Shown: in pieces, positions 11,205-20,043 of the stretch | Numbering within the stretch: the stretch's first letter is position 1 | Layout of the letters: the number at the start of each line of letters is the position of its first letter | Assembly: GCA_949747515.1 (NCBI GenBank) | Contig: CATKFO010000041.1 | Coordinates: forward strand, 1 to 62,377 | DNA: 62,377 nucleotides | Origin: an uncultured Eubacteriales bacterium | GTDB taxonomy: Bacteria > Bacillota > Clostridia > Oscillospirales > CAG-272 | Direction of reading: 5' to 3' | The notes under the pieces: generated by a model | What the model was told of the DNA's origin: nothing | The model's database searches: none | Seen by the model: only the letters and a program-made list of their open reading frames with translations | Translations under genes and position numbers: made by a program

Positions 11205-13556
11205 ATGATTACAAGGATTAGAAAAAGGGACGGCAGAGAAGTTCCGTTTAATATTGAAAAGATCGCCAGCGCTATATTTAAAGCGGCTCAAGCCGTTGGA
11301 GGGAGCGACTACGACACAGCCCTCGCGCTTGCCTGCGAGGTAGCCGAGCAGGTTGAATCAAAGTCCCGCGAATCCGGCGATATTCCCTCCGTCGAAGCAA
11401 TACAGGACGTTGTGGAACGAGTTCTTGTAAAACACGGACACGCGCGCACGGCAAAGGAATTTATTCTCTATCGCGCCGAACGCAACAAAATCCGCGACAT
11501 GAACACCGCTCTTATGAAGACTTACGAAGATCTTACGTTTAAGAGCGCTATGGAAAACGACATAAAACGTGAAAACGCTAATATAGACGGCGACACGGCT
11601 ATGGGCACTATGCTAAAGTACGGTTCCGAGGGCGCGAAGCAATTTTACGAGCTGTACGTTCTGGATCCAAAACATTCCGAAGCCCACAAAAACGGCGATA
11701 TACATATTCATGATCTCGATTTTCTAACTTTAACGACTACTTGCTGTCAGATAGACATTCTTAAGCTGTTTGAAAACGGATTTTCCACGGGCCACGGGCA
11801 TCTCAGGGAGCCTAACGATATTATGAGCTACGCGGCTCTCGCGTGTATTGCTATTCAGGCGAACCAAAACGATCAGCACGGAGGCCAATCGATTCCTAAT
11901 TTCGACTACGGCATGGCTCCCGGAGTTAAGAAAACATACTCTCGGCATTATAAGAGAAACCTTGCTAAAATGCTCGATGTGGAAGCGCTGATCGACGAAA
12001 ACGGAACGCCGGAGCAGATTGCCGAAGGGCTAATTTCTGAAGCACGAGAGAAATACGGCGTTTCTCCCGCCATAGGCTCCGCTAAAGAGATGACGGCGGC
12101 TATGAAAAAAATTCTTGCGGACAAGTTTGGAGAAGGATCTGAGAGAATCGCGGCCTTAGCGGAAAAATATTCGCGCAGCGAAATTGAGAGAAGCGTGCAT
12201 CAGGCCATGGAAGCGCTGATTCACAACCTCAACACGATGCACTCCCGCGCGGGAGCTCAAATTCCCTTCTCTTCTCTCAACTATGGAACAGATACTTCTC
12301 CGGAGGGCCGCCTTGTAATAAAGAGCCTTCTCGACGCTACTGAGGAAGGTCTTGGCCGCGGCGAAACTCCTATATTCCCTATACAGATATTTAAAGTGAA
12401 AGAGGGAGTTAACTACAATCCTCAGGATCCCAACTACGATCTCTTCAAACTGGCGTGCAAAGTATCGGCAAAGAGACTGTTCCCTAACTTCTCTTTCCTA
12501 GACGCTCCGTTTAACGCTCAATATTACAAGCCCGGAGATATCAATACTGAAGTCGCTTATATGGGATGCCGCACAAGAGTCATGGCAAACTACTATGATA
12601 AATCGAGAGAGACTGTCAGCGGACGTGGAAACCTCAGCTTTACCAGCGTTAATCTGCCGCGCATAGCGATAAACGCCAAAGGAAACGTAGATTGGTTTTT
12701 CGAAGAGCTGGAACGCAAGGTTATGCTTGTTATCGATCAACTTCTCGCCCGCTTTAAGATACAAAGCGAAAAGACGGTAAAAAATTATCCGTTCCTCATG
12801 GGAGAGGGAATTTGGATTGACTCCGATAAGCTGAGCACGGACGACAAGGTTGGCGAAGTTTTGAAGCACGGAACTCTTACGGTAGGATTTATCGGGCTTG
12901 CAGAGGCTCTTAAGGCCCTTGTAGGAGCTCATCACGGCGAGAGCGCTGATTCGCAGGCGTTGGGGCTTGAAATAATCGGATTTATGCGTAAGCTTACCGA
13001 TCAGGCTACTGTGAAGTATGGTCTTAACTTCTCTCTTATTGGAACTCCAGCCGAAGGGCTTTCCGGCAGATTTGTGCGTATTGATAAGGAAATTTACGGA
13101 GAAATCCCAGGAGTTACGGATAGAGATTATTATACGAATTCCTTCCATGTTCCAGTATACTACGATATATCCGCTTACGATAAAATTAAGCTTGAAGCTC
13201 CTTATCACGCGCTTACAAACGGAGGACATATTTCCTATGTGGAGCTTGACGGCGATCCGAGGGAAAATCTGGACGCGTTCGAGGACATTGTTAGATGTAT
13301 GAAAGAAAGCGGTATAGGATACGGATCTATCAACCATCCGGTTGACAGAGATCCTGTCTGCGGATATACCGGCATAATCGGAAACACATGCCCTTGCTGC
13401 GGTCGTTCGGAAGACGATGGAAAAGGAAGATTCGAACGCATTCGCCGAATAACTGGATATCTCGTCGGCACGCTCGACAATTTTAACAATGCTAAGAGAG
13501 CCGAGGAACAAGACAGAGTAAAGCATGGCGTGAGAAGCGATATAGAAATGATTTGA
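11205..13556 (+). CDS. nrdD: Anaerobic ribonucleoside-triphosphate reductase (class III)
   Basis: Reduces ribonucleotides to deoxyribonucleotides without oxygen by means of a glycyl radical. The 783-residue protein starts with an ATP-cone domain (MITRIRKRDGREVPFN..., about 1-95), has the large barrel in the middle and ends with a Cys-rich zinc site (VCGYTG, TCPCCGR) and the glycyl loop RRITGYL with the radical Gly at about 751. The ATG at 11,205 is chosen because GGAGG precedes it; the frame is open upstream to 11,169 but without an SD. No activase gene nrdG follows; it must be elsewhere, since the PflX-like protein here is a different family. Confidence 0.95.
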   Translation: MITRIRKRDGREVPFNIEKIASAIFKAAQAVGGSDYDTALALACEVAEQVESKSRESGDIPSVEAIQDVVERVLVKHGHARTAKEFILYRAERNKIRDMNTALMKTYEDLTFKSAMENDIKRENANIDGDTAMGTMLKYGSEGAKQFYELYVLDPKHSEAHKNGDIHIHDLDFLTLTTTCCQIDILKLFENGFSTGHGHLREPNDIMSYAALACIAIQANQNDQHGGQSIPNFDYGMAPGVKKTYSRHYKRNLAKMLDVEALIDENGTPEQIAEGLISEAREKYGVSPAIGSAKEMTAAMKKILADKFGEGSERIAALAEKYSRSEIERSVHQAMEALIHNLNTMHSRAGAQIPFSSLNYGTDTSPEGRLVIKSLLDATEEGLGRGETPIFPIQIFKVKEGVNYNPQDPNYDLFKLACKVSAKRLFPNFSFLDAPFNAQYYKPGDINTEVAYMGCRTRVMANYYDKSRETVSGRGNLSFTSVNLPRIAINAKGNVDWFFEELERKVMLVIDQLLARFKIQSEKTVKNYPFLMGEGIWIDSDKLSTDDKVGEVLKHGTLTVGFIGLAEALKALVGAHHGESADSQALGLEIIGFMRKLTDQATVKYGLNFSLIGTPAEGLSGRFVRIDKEIYGEIPGVTDRDYYTNSFHVPVYYDISAYDKIKLEAPYHALTNGGHISYVELDGDPRENLDAFEDIVRCMKESGIGYGSINHPVDRDPVCGYTGIIGNTCPCCGRSEDDGKGRFERIRRITGYLVGTLDNFNNAKRAEEQDRVKHGVRSDIEMI

Positions 13557-13573
13557 CGTATACGGCAAGAGAT

Positions 13574-13612
13574 AGGGGCTGTCTTCTTAAAGACGGCCCC
13601 TGCTCGTTTTTT
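13574..13612 (+). terminator. Intrinsic terminator of nrdD
   Basis: Stem AGGGGCTGTCTT / AAGACGGCCCCT with a CTTA loop, followed after a short spacer by TTTTTT. Confidence 0.85.
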
Positions 13613-13689
13613 ATGAGAATATAGATTGAATAAAAATAAACAGTAATTTACTTATTTTTAGGAAAGTTTAGTATTTATTTTCTCGACGG

Positions 13690-13718
13690 TTGACATCTAT
13701 CTGCCGCAGTGATATAAT
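13690..13718 (+). promoter_or_regulatory. Perfect sigma-A promoter of nadE
   Basis: TTGACA (13,690-13,695), 17-bp spacer, TATAAT (13,713-13,718), exact consensus, about 30 nt before the nadE start. Confidence 0.9.
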
Positions 13719-13749
13719 TTTTTTATCATGAAAAAGGAGATCAGTAAAA

Positions 13750-14484
13750 ATGTTTGACGCTGTCAAAGTAAAAAACGAATGTGTGGAATGGATACGCGGC
13801 TTTTTTGAGAAAAACGGCCGTGGATGCAACGCTATAGTAGGTATATCAGGCGGAAAGGACAGTTCTGTTGTCGCAGCTTTATGCGTGGAGGCGCTTGGAC
13901 GCGACCGAGTGATAGGGGTATTAATGCCTTGCGGCGAACAGCATGATATTGACTGCGCAAGGCTTTTAGTAGACTTTCTCGGAATAAAAAATTATACAGT
14001 CAACATTAAGGAGGCGGTAGACGGACTTCTAAGAGCTATGCCGGAAAATATGGAAATTACCGCTCAGACAAAAATCAACTTACCTCCCCGAATTCGCATG
14101 AGCGCCCTTTACGCTATAGGACAGTCAAACAACGGTCGCGTTGCTAACACATGTAATCTTTCTGAAGACTGGGTAGGATATGCAACCAGATATGGCGACG
14201 CGGCGGGAGATTTTAGTCCGTGTTCTCAGCTTACGGTAGCTGAGGTAAAGGAAATAGGAAGAGTCCTTGGCCTTCCCTCAAGCTTAGTGGAAAAAACTCC
14301 TATCGACGGCCTTTGCGGAAAAACAGACGAAGATAATTTGGGTTTCACATACGCTGTTCTCGATAAATATATACGCACAGGTATATGCGACGACGCAGAT
14401 ACAAAAGCCAAAATAGACGATATGCATAGAAAAAGCCTCTTTAAGCTGGAAATGATGCCATGCTTTAAATATACGGCTGAATAA
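13750..14484 (+). CDS. nadE: NH3-dependent NAD synthetase
   Basis: Last step of NAD synthesis: amidates nicotinate adenine dinucleotide with ATP. The 244-residue protein is the short, ammonia-dependent type with no glutaminase domain. The PP-loop motif ISGGKDS is at residues 32-38, and the NLSEDWVGYATRYGDAAGDF segment near 136-155 is the family's substrate-binding signature. AAGGAGA lies nine nt before the ATG. It forms its own transcription unit between a perfect promoter and an intrinsic terminator, converging on the ribosomal operon. Confidence 0.94.
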   Translation: MFDAVKVKNECVEWIRGFFEKNGRGCNAIVGISGGKDSSVVAALCVEALGRDRVIGVLMPCGEQHDIDCARLLVDFLGIKNYTVNIKEAVDGLLRAMPENMEITAQTKINLPPRIRMSALYAIGQSNNGRVANTCNLSEDWVGYATRYGDAAGDFSPCSQLTVAEVKEIGRVLGLPSSLVEKTPIDGLCGKTDEDNLGFTYAVLDKYIRTGICDDADTKAKIDDMHRKSLFKLEMMPCFKYTAE

Positions 14485-14501
14485 TATCTATTTTCATAAA
14501 C

Positions 14502-14540
14502 AAAAGGCTGACCGGTCAAAAAGATCCGAGCAGCCTTTTT
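14502..14540 (+). terminator. Intrinsic terminator of nadE
   Basis: AAAAGGCTG pairs with CAGCCTTTTT across a ~20-nt loop; the 3' arm runs into T residues on the + strand. Confidence 0.75.
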
Positions 14541-14559
14541 AAGCAAATTGAAAGTTAAT

Positions 14560-14605
14560 AAAAAAGAGAGTCGCCCTTAGCCGTTTTATGCTAAAGGCGA
14601 CTCTC
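14560..14605 (-). terminator. Terminator of the ribosomal super-operon
   Basis: GAGAGTCGCC plus CTTAG pair with CTAAA plus GGCGACTCTC around a 10-nt loop. On the minus strand the hairpin is followed by TTTTTT. It lies 78 nt after rplQ and closes the S10-spc-alpha operon. Confidence 0.9.
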
Positions 14606-14682
14606 TCCATACGTATATCTTGGATCTTATTACTTACGGACGCAAGCTACAAACTATCCTGAACTATCCTACTTTTGAGAGA

Positions 14683-15030
14683 TTAGTCCTCAATAAGCTT
14701 GATAAGAGCCATTTCGGCTGCGTCTCCGCGACGCGGTCCGAGCTTATAGATCTGAGTATAACCGCCGTTTCTATCCGCATACTTAGGCGCAACCTCGTCA
14801 AACAACTTGGTCACAACGCTTCTTTTTGTAATGTATGCAAACGCCTGACGGCGTGATGCGAGCGTATTTTTTTTGCCAAGAGTGATCATCCTCTCAGCCA
14901 TGGCACGAACTTCCTTTGCGCGGGTAAGAGTAGTCTCAATGGAACCGTTCTCAATGAGATAGGTCACCATACCGCGAAGCATCGCATTTCTGTGAGCTGT
15001 TGTTCTGCCAAGCTTTCTGGTTCCGGGCAT
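14683..15030 (-). CDS. rplQ: 50S ribosomal protein L17
   Basis: L17 of the large subunit, 115 residues, last gene of the alpha operon. It begins MPGTRKLGR as in other bacteria. The reading frame has an earlier ATG two codons upstream, but that sits only 2 nt from the AAGGAGG site, while ATG 15,030 has normal spacing, so I chose the latter. The C-terminus [20 protein letters not shown] is typical. A 109-nt gap with a small CGGCT/AGCCG stem separates it from rpoA. Confidence 0.96.
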   Translation of the reverse strand: MPGTRKLGRTTAHRNAMLRGMVTYLIENGSIETTLTRAKEVRAMAERMITLGKKNTLASRRQAFAYITKRSVVTKLFDEVAPKYADRNGGYTQIYKLGPRRGDAAEMALIKLIED

Positions 15031-15139
15031 GTTCATGTCCTCCTTCTTGCAAAAGTTTACTCGGCTTTTTCAGCCGTTTCCGAATTATTCGCCGTTACGT
15101 CGCTTCAGCTGCGCGAGCTCGTGAGCAGTCGGAGAATTT

Positions 15140-16111
15140 TCACTCGTCCTCATGCTTAAGCTCAAGTCCCAGCGACTCCAGCTTCTGAATTACTTCCTCA
15201 AGCGATTTCTTTCCGAGGTTTCTGACCTTCATCATTTCGTCCTCGGTACGGTTGATAAGATCTTCTACTGTATCTATGCCCGCGCGCTTCAGACAATTGA
15301 AGCTTCTTACGGACATGTCAAGCTCCTCAATGGTCATCTCAAGGACTTTTTCTTTAATTGTCTCTTCGCGTTCAACCATGATCTCCGCATTTTTTGCCTC
15401 ATCCGACAGATCGACGAATAAGTTGAGATGTTCGTTGAGTATCTTGGCTCCAAGCGAAATCGCTTCTTTTGTCGAAATTACGCCGTTTGTAAGCACTTCA
15501 AGCGTCAGTTTATCATAGTCTGTACTGCTTCCAACACGGGTATTTTCAACCGTATAGTTAACATTGTAGACGGGAGTGTAGATCGAGTCGGTGAATATCG
15601 TTCCTATGGGAGCGGACATACCTGGGTTATTCTCCAAATATGCCGACTTGTTTTTATCGCTTGAAACATATCCTCGGCCATGATCAAACGTCAATTCCAT
15701 ATAGAATCTAACGTTTTCACCTATGGTGCAGATATGATGTTCCGGATTGAGTATTTCTATGTCGGCGTCGGCGGTTATATCGCCCGCGGTGACCTCTCTC
15801 TCTCCAGAAACGTCGATCGTTACTGTTTTCGGTCCTTCTGTAAAGAGTTTCGCAACTATGCCTTTGACATTAAGAACTATTTCCGGGACGTCTTCCTTAA
15901 TGCCTGGAACAGTGGAAATTTCGTGAAGAACACCGTCTATCTTGATGTTTGAAACAGCTACGCCGGGAAGAGAGTTGATGAGCACTCGACGCAGTGAGTT
16001 TCCGAGGGTGATTCCATAGCCTCTTTCAAGTGGTTCGATAATAAACTTACCGTTTCTTCCATCTTCGCTCAGATTTATTGTCGCTATATTCGGCTTTTCT
16101 ATTTCGATCAT
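15140..16111 (-). CDS. rpoA: RNA polymerase subunit alpha
   Basis: Alpha subunit, 323 residues. The N-terminal dimerisation domain (about 1-230) opens with the [15 protein letters not shown] signature near 28-42. After a flexible linker, the C-terminal domain (about 250-310) carries the [14 protein letters not shown] and GKKSLEEV helices that contact UP-element DNA and regulators. A GGGAGG site precedes the ATG. The 163-nt gap from rpsD is longer than usual for this operon and contains G/C inverted repeats, so rpoA may have its own translational or processing control. Confidence 0.97.
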   Translation of the reverse strand: MIEIEKPNIATINLSEDGRNGKFIIEPLERGYGITLGNSLRRVLINSLPGVAVSNIKIDGVLHEISTVPGIKEDVPEIVLNVKGIVAKLFTEGPKTVTIDVSGEREVTAGDITADADIEILNPEHHICTIGENVRFYMELTFDHGRGYVSSDKNKSAYLENNPGMSAPIGTIFTDSIYTPVYNVNYTVENTRVGSSTDYDKLTLEVLTNGVISTKEAISLGAKILNEHLNLFVDLSDEAKNAEIMVEREETIKEKVLEMTIEELDMSVRSFNCLKRAGIDTVEDLINRTEDEMMKVRNLGKKSLEEVIQKLESLGLELKHEDE

Positions 16112-16274
16112 TTATAACAACCCTCCCTTTTAATTAAATTACGTATCGGAGCCGCGTACAAGACGCAGCGTTCCGGGCAAATATATATAAATTTGCTGTA
16201 AATCAATATCTCCGTCGCAGCGACGGCCGTCGAATATTCTCGCGCGCCGCACGAGGGAAAATATCGGTAGGTTA

Positions 16275-16901
16275 TTATTTTGAGTAAAGCTCGATAATAA
16301 GCTGTTCTTCGAACGGGAAGTCCACGTCGTCGCGCTGAGGGAGCGCGATAACCTTAGCGGTGAAGTTATCGTCGGATACTTCGAGCCACTTTGGAGTAAC
16401 GGCGACTGTCGCGCCCTCGGTAAGAGCCTTAAACTTTTCGCTGCTTCTGCTCTTGTCTTTGAGAGAGATAACGTCTCCAACCTTCAGAATGATGGAAGGA
16501 ATGTCGGCCTTTTTACCGTTAAGAGTAAAGTGAGCGTGACGAACGAGCTGACGAGCTTCTTTACGGCTGGAAGCCAGACCCATTCTGTAAACAACGTTAT
16601 CAAAACGTCTCTCAAGGATCTGAAGAAGGTTTTCGCCAGCAACGCCGCTCATTTTATCGGCGTCCTTGTAATAACCTCTGAACTGCTTCTCCTGAACGCC
16701 ATAGTAACGACGAGCGGTCTGCTTTTCTCTGAGCTGAAGACCGTATTCCTTTACGGTTTTGCGTCCCGCGCCATGCTGACCGGGAACGGTCGAACGTCTG
16801 GAAACGGCGCATTTATCGCTGAGGCAGCGATCGCCCTTAAGAAAGAGCTTCTTGCCTTCTCTGCGGCAGAGTTTGCAGGACGCACCTGTATATCTTGCCA
16901 T
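16275..16901 (-). CDS. rpsD: 30S ribosomal protein S4, zinc-binding form
   Basis: Primary 16S rRNA-binding protein that nucleates 30S assembly; 208 residues. Four cysteines (C9, C12, C26, C31) make this the zinc-containing C+ form rather than the zinc-independent paralogue found under zinc limitation. The S4 RNA-binding domain lies around 97-160 ([18 protein letters not shown]). S4 often represses its own operon; the 140-nt leader before the gene (16,902-17,041) has an inverted-repeat-rich part that could serve this, which is inference. Confidence 0.97.
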   Translation of the reverse strand: MARYTGASCKLCRREGKKLFLKGDRCLSDKCAVSRRSTVPGQHGAGRKTVKEYGLQLREKQTARRYYGVQEKQFRGYYKDADKMSGVAGENLLQILERRFDNVVYRMGLASSRKEARQLVRHAHFTLNGKKADIPSIILKVGDVISLKDKSRSSEKFKALTEGATVAVTPKWLEVSDDNFTAKVIALPQRDDVDFPFEEQLIIELYSK

Positions 16902-17041
16902 ATCTTCTTAATCCTCCTGTTAATATTTGTCCTACTGTGGGACGGAAGGGTTTAATTCTGATCGTCGACAGACAATCAGTCGCGCATAAACGCGTCTCCG
17001 CAGCGTTAATATAATAACGCCGCAAAAACAAAATCCTAAGA

Positions 17042-17437
17042 TTATACTCTTCTGCGCTTAGGCGGACGGCATCCGTTATGAGGGATGGGCGTTACGTCTT
17101 TGATAAGAGTAATGTTCAAGCCGGTAGTCTGAAGCGCGCGGATCGCAGCCTCGCGTCCGTTTCCGGGACCCTTAACAAAAACTTCTACGGTCTTCATGCC
17201 GTGTTCCATAGCTCCTTTTGCGGCTGCTTCCGCGGCGGTCTGAGCGGCATAAGGAGTGTTCTTTCTGGAACCTTTAAAGCCCATTGCTCCGGAAGACGCC
17301 CATGCTACGGTATTGCCGGCAACATCAGTGATGGTGATGATGGTGTTATTGAAGGTCGAACGAATATGCGCGGCGCCTTTTTCAATATTTTTTCTGTCGC
17401 GGCGCTTCTTAACGGCCTTTCTTACAGCTTTTGCCAT
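17042..17437 (-). CDS. rpsK: 30S ribosomal protein S11
   Basis: Platform protein of the 30S subunit, 131 residues, with the conserved core [16 protein letters not shown] near 23-38 and the C-terminal [13 protein letters not shown]. It lies 15 nt after rpsM in the usual alpha-operon order. Confidence 0.97.
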   Translation of the reverse strand: MAKAVRKAVKKRRDRKNIEKGAAHIRSTFNNTIITITDVAGNTVAWASSGAMGFKGSRKNTPYAAQTAAEAAAKGAMEHGMKTVEVFVKGPGNGREAAIRALQTTGLNITLIKDVTPIPHNGCRPPKRRRV

Positions 17438-17452
17438 TGTCTTCTCACTCCT

Positions 17453-17821
17453 TTACTTCTTCTTGTTTGCGATAGTCTTTGCAGGACCCTTTCTGGTTCT
17501 TGCATTGGTCTTAGTTCTCTGTCCGCGAACAGGCAGACCTTTTCTATGTCTGATTCCGCGGTAGCAGTTGATCTCAGTAAGACGCTTGATGTTAAGACTA
17601 ATGTCGCGGCGAAGCTCGCCCTCGACCGTATAGTTGTTTTCAATCTCGTCGCGGAGCTTGGCTATATCGTCCTCAGTAAGATCCTTAGCGCGGGTGTCGG
17701 GATTGATTCCGGTTTTCGCCAGAATATCCTTGGAACTTTTGAGCCCGATGCCGTAAATATAGGTCAGCGCGATCTCAACGCGCTTGTTATTAGGAATATC
17801 AACTCCTGATATACGAGCCAT
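17453..17821 (-). CDS. rpsM: 30S ribosomal protein S13
   Basis: Head protein of the 30S subunit that bridges to the 50S (B1) and touches P-site tRNA; 122 residues. The N-terminus [14 protein letters not shown] and the [18 protein letters not shown] segment are typical, with a lysine-rich C-terminus. Confidence 0.97.
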   Translation of the reverse strand: MARISGVDIPNNKRVEIALTYIYGIGLKSSKDILAKTGINPDTRAKDLTEDDIAKLRDEIENNYTVEGELRRDISLNIKRLTEINCYRGIRHRKGLPVRGQRTKTNARTRKGPAKTIANKKK

Positions 17822-17862
17822 TTTCTTTATTCACCTTTCTTCGGTATTTGAAGGGACTGAAA

Positions 17863-17976
17863 TCAGCCCTGTCTCTGCTTGTGCTTCGGATTCTCGCAAA
17901 TAACCATCACTTTGCCGTGACGTTTGATAATCTTGCACTTTTCGCAGATTTTCTTAACGGAAGGTTTTACTTTCAC
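17863..17976 (-). CDS. rpmJ: 50S ribosomal protein L36, zinc-binding form
   Basis: A 37-residue protein read by eye between infA and rpsM. It starts with GTG at 17,976, preceded by AAAGGTGG. Zinc ligands are C11, C14, C27 and H32, so it is the C+ form. Protein starts [14 protein letters not shown] and ends HKQRQG. Confidence 0.95.
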   Translation of the reverse strand: MKVKPSVKKICEKCKIIKRHGKVMVICENPKHKQRQG

Positions 17977-18016
17977 AGTATTTACCACCTTTCTCATTTG
18001 TGCCGACGAAAATACG

Positions 18017-18238
18017 TCAGCCCTTAGTGCGCCATGTGATACGTCCCTTGGTCGGGTCGTAAATCGAAACCTCGATCTTAACCTTATCGCCCGGGAGTAT
18101 CTTAATATAATTCATTCTCAGCTTGCCGGAAATATGAGCGGTCACAATCATATCGTTCGGCAGCTTGACTTTGAAGGTTGCGTTAGGCAAAGCCTCGACT
18201 ACCACGCCTTCAAACTCTATTACGTCATCCTTCGGCAT
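18017..18238 (-). CDS. infA: Translation initiation factor IF-1
   Basis: OB-fold factor that blocks the A site during initiation, 73 residues, starting [11 protein letters not shown]. The frame is open ten codons further upstream, but GGGAGG is correctly spaced from this ATG. Just upstream of that SD is a perfect 7-bp hairpin (GGCTTGC/GCAAGCC, 18,254-18,271). Confidence 0.96.
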   Translation of the reverse strand: MPKDDVIEFEGVVVEALPNATFKVKLPNDMIVTAHISGKLRMNYIKILPGDKVKIEVSIYDPTKGRITWRTKG

Positions 18239-18253
18239 AAAAATTATCCTCCC

Positions 18254-18271
18254 GGCTTGCTGCTGCAAGCC
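18254..18271 (-). promoter_or_regulatory. Hairpin next to the infA ribosome-binding site
   Basis: GGCTTGC and GCAAGCC form a perfect 7-bp stem with a 4-nt loop ending one base before the SD of infA. It may tune initiation or mRNA stability; it lacks the immediate T-run of a strong terminator. Confidence 0.45.
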
Positions 18272-18291
18272 TTAATATTATTGCGGCGAGC

Positions 18292-18585
18292 CTATCGGCA
18301 TCCGCCGTCGTCATAACGTTTGACCAGCTTTTCAACGTCTTCGTCGGAAAGTTCTTCAATCCTCTCCGTTTCGTCGTCGGAAACAGAGCCTATCACCAAT
18401 ATGTGGCTAGGATTTTTCTTCTTTGGAGAAGAAACGGTATGAAGCCTGCCGTCGGCGATAAGGAGACGCATATCCTGCGCGTTCCCTTCTGCGCCGACTA
18501 CAAGAAAGACTCGCTTTCTATCGCGCCCTGCAGTCGATTTTACAACCGCGCCGACGAAATCGTTTTTATTAGTAGTACCAGACAT
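18292..18585 (-). CDS. KOW-domain RNA-binding protein (L14e/L6e/L27e-like)
   Basis: A 97-residue protein with an N-terminal KOW-like segment (VGAVVKSTAGRDRKRVFLVV) and an acidic C-terminal helix. Firmicutes, notably Clostridia, keep such a gene between map and infA, and it is annotated by similarity to archaeal/eukaryotic L14e-type ribosomal proteins. Its ATG directly follows the map stop, so it should be translated together with map. Exact function is unknown; rRNA or ribosome binding is inferred from the fold and position. Confidence 0.85.
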   Translation of the reverse strand: MSGTTNKNDFVGAVVKSTAGRDRKRVFLVVGAEGNAQDMRLLIADGRLHTVSSPKKKNPSHILVIGSVSDDETERIEELSDEDVEKLVKRYDDGGCR

Positions 18586-19341
18586 TCAATTAACCTTTGT
18601 GAGCAAAATCACGCCGTCGCCCGTAAAGGCGATCGTATGCTCATAATGAGCGGATAAGCTTCCGTCGCGAGTAACCACCGTCCAATTATCCGGCTTCTCC
18701 AAGACTTCGGGTCTTCCAACATTCACCATAGGCTCTACCGCGATCGTCATGCCGCGGCACAGTCTTAGTCCTCGTCCGGCTGAACCGAAGTTTGGCACGT
18801 TAGGATCCTCGTGAAGTTCGCGGCCTACTCCATGTCCGACATACTTTCTGACGACGGAATATCCGTTTTCCTCAACGTACGACTGGATTGCGTGACCTAT
18901 ATCCCCGAGTCTCGCTCCTTCAATCTCAGCGGCAGCTACGCCTTTATAGAAGGACTCGCGCGTTACGTCGATCAATCGTCGCGCCTCTTCGGAAATACGA
19001 CCTACGCCGAAGGTAGCCGCGCTGTCTCCGTGCACCCCGCCTATATAAGCTCCCACGTCGATTTTTACAATATCTCCCTCTTCAAGATATCTGTCGTCAG
19101 AGGGAATTCCATGTATAACCTCATTATTTACGGAAATGCACGCGCTTGCGGGGAATCCGCCGTAGCCGAGAAACGAAGGTTTCGCTCCGCATTTTTCAAT
19201 GTGGCGCCGTATCTTCAAGTCCAGCTGCTTTGTAGTGACTCCCTCGCGAACCATCTCGCCGGCAAGGACAAGAGCCTCGCCGGTGATACGTCCGGCAATC
19301 TGCATTTTCTTGATCTGTTCGGGGTTTTTAATGCTGATCAT
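18586..19341 (-). CDS. map: Methionine aminopeptidase, type I
   Basis: Removes the initiator methionine from nascent proteins; 251 residues, type Ia without the N-terminal zinc extension. The five metal ligands can be seen: two Asp in the VKIDVGAYIGGVHGDSAATF segment, His in YVGHGVGRELHEDP, Glu in TIAVEPMVN and Glu in YEHTIAFT. Located between adk and the KOW-domain gene, as is usual in Firmicutes. Confidence 0.96.
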   Translation of the reverse strand: MISIKNPEQIKKMQIAGRITGEALVLAGEMVREGVTTKQLDLKIRRHIEKCGAKPSFLGYGGFPASACISVNNEVIHGIPSDDRYLEEGDIVKIDVGAYIGGVHGDSAATFGVGRISEEARRLIDVTRESFYKGVAAAEIEGARLGDIGHAIQSYVEENGYSVVRKYVGHGVGRELHEDPNVPNFGSAGRGLRLCRGMTIAVEPMVNVGRPEVLEKPDNWTVVTRDGSLSAHYEHTIAFTGDGVILLTKVN

Positions 19342-19381
19342 AATGCTTAAACCAATATTTGCCTTTCAGCGGAAAATAATC

Positions 19382-20023
19382 TTACGCTTCAAGGGCGGCC
19401 GCAGTTAGCGCGGTCGTATCCTCGAGCTTCTCCTGGCCGTGAACGATCTTAAGAAGTCCTCGACTCTCGTAGAAATCCTTGAGAGGTTCGGTCTGCTCGT
19501 GATATATCGCCAGTCGGCTCTTAACGACCTCCGGATCGTCGTCCTTACGGATAGTGAGCGGTTCTCCGCATACGCAAGTCTCTCCGTTTGGAGAAGGCTT
19601 AAACATGGTATGGAAGGTCGCTCCGCATTTTTTGCAAACGCGTCGGCCAGCCATTCTCGCCATTATGTCCTCGTCGGCTACCTCGATAGAGATAACGTCC
19701 GTAATCTCTACGCCGAGATCGGCGAGAGCCTCCGCCTGAGGAACGGTACGAGGGAATCCGTCCAGAATAAATCCGTTTTCGCAATCCGGTTTTGCGAGGC
19801 GTTCCTTAATTATGTCTATCACGACGGAGTCTGGAACAAGCTCGCCTTTTTCAGTATAACTCTTAACCCGATTTCCCATTTCTGATCCGGAAGCTATAGC
19901 GTCTCTGATAATAGCTCCCGTGGAAATAGCGGGGATACTGAATTTTTCTGAAATAATTTCAGCCTGCGTTCCTTTGCCTGCCCCAGGGGCGCCAAGCAGT
20001 ATCAGGTTGATTTTTCTCTGCAT
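19382..20023 (-). CDS. adk: Adenylate kinase, zinc-lid type
   Basis: Interconverts ATP plus AMP and two ADP. The P-loop GAPGAGKG is at residues 11-18. The lid has a four-cysteine zinc site (CKKC ... CVC), typical of Gram-positive enzymes. The frame has an ATG three codons upstream, but it lies one base from the GGAAGG site; the ATG at 20,023 has better spacing and gives 213 residues. Confidence 0.96.
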   Translation of the reverse strand: MQRKINLILLGAPGAGKGTQAEIISEKFSIPAISTGAIIRDAIASGSEMGNRVKSYTEKGELVPDSVVIDIIKERLAKPDCENGFILDGFPRTVPQAEALADLGVEITDVISIEVADEDIMARMAGRRVCKKCGATFHTMFKPSPNGETCVCGEPLTIRKDDDPEVVKSRLAIYHEQTEPLKDFYESRGLLKIVHGQEKLEDTTALTAAALEA

Positions 20024-20043
20024 AATTCTCATGCCTTCCTTAA

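Noticed and set aside
12498..13568. 356-codon frame antisense to nrdD
   Set aside because: nrdD is unmistakable on the other strand; the antisense frame reflects codon bias and has no family resemblance or start signal.
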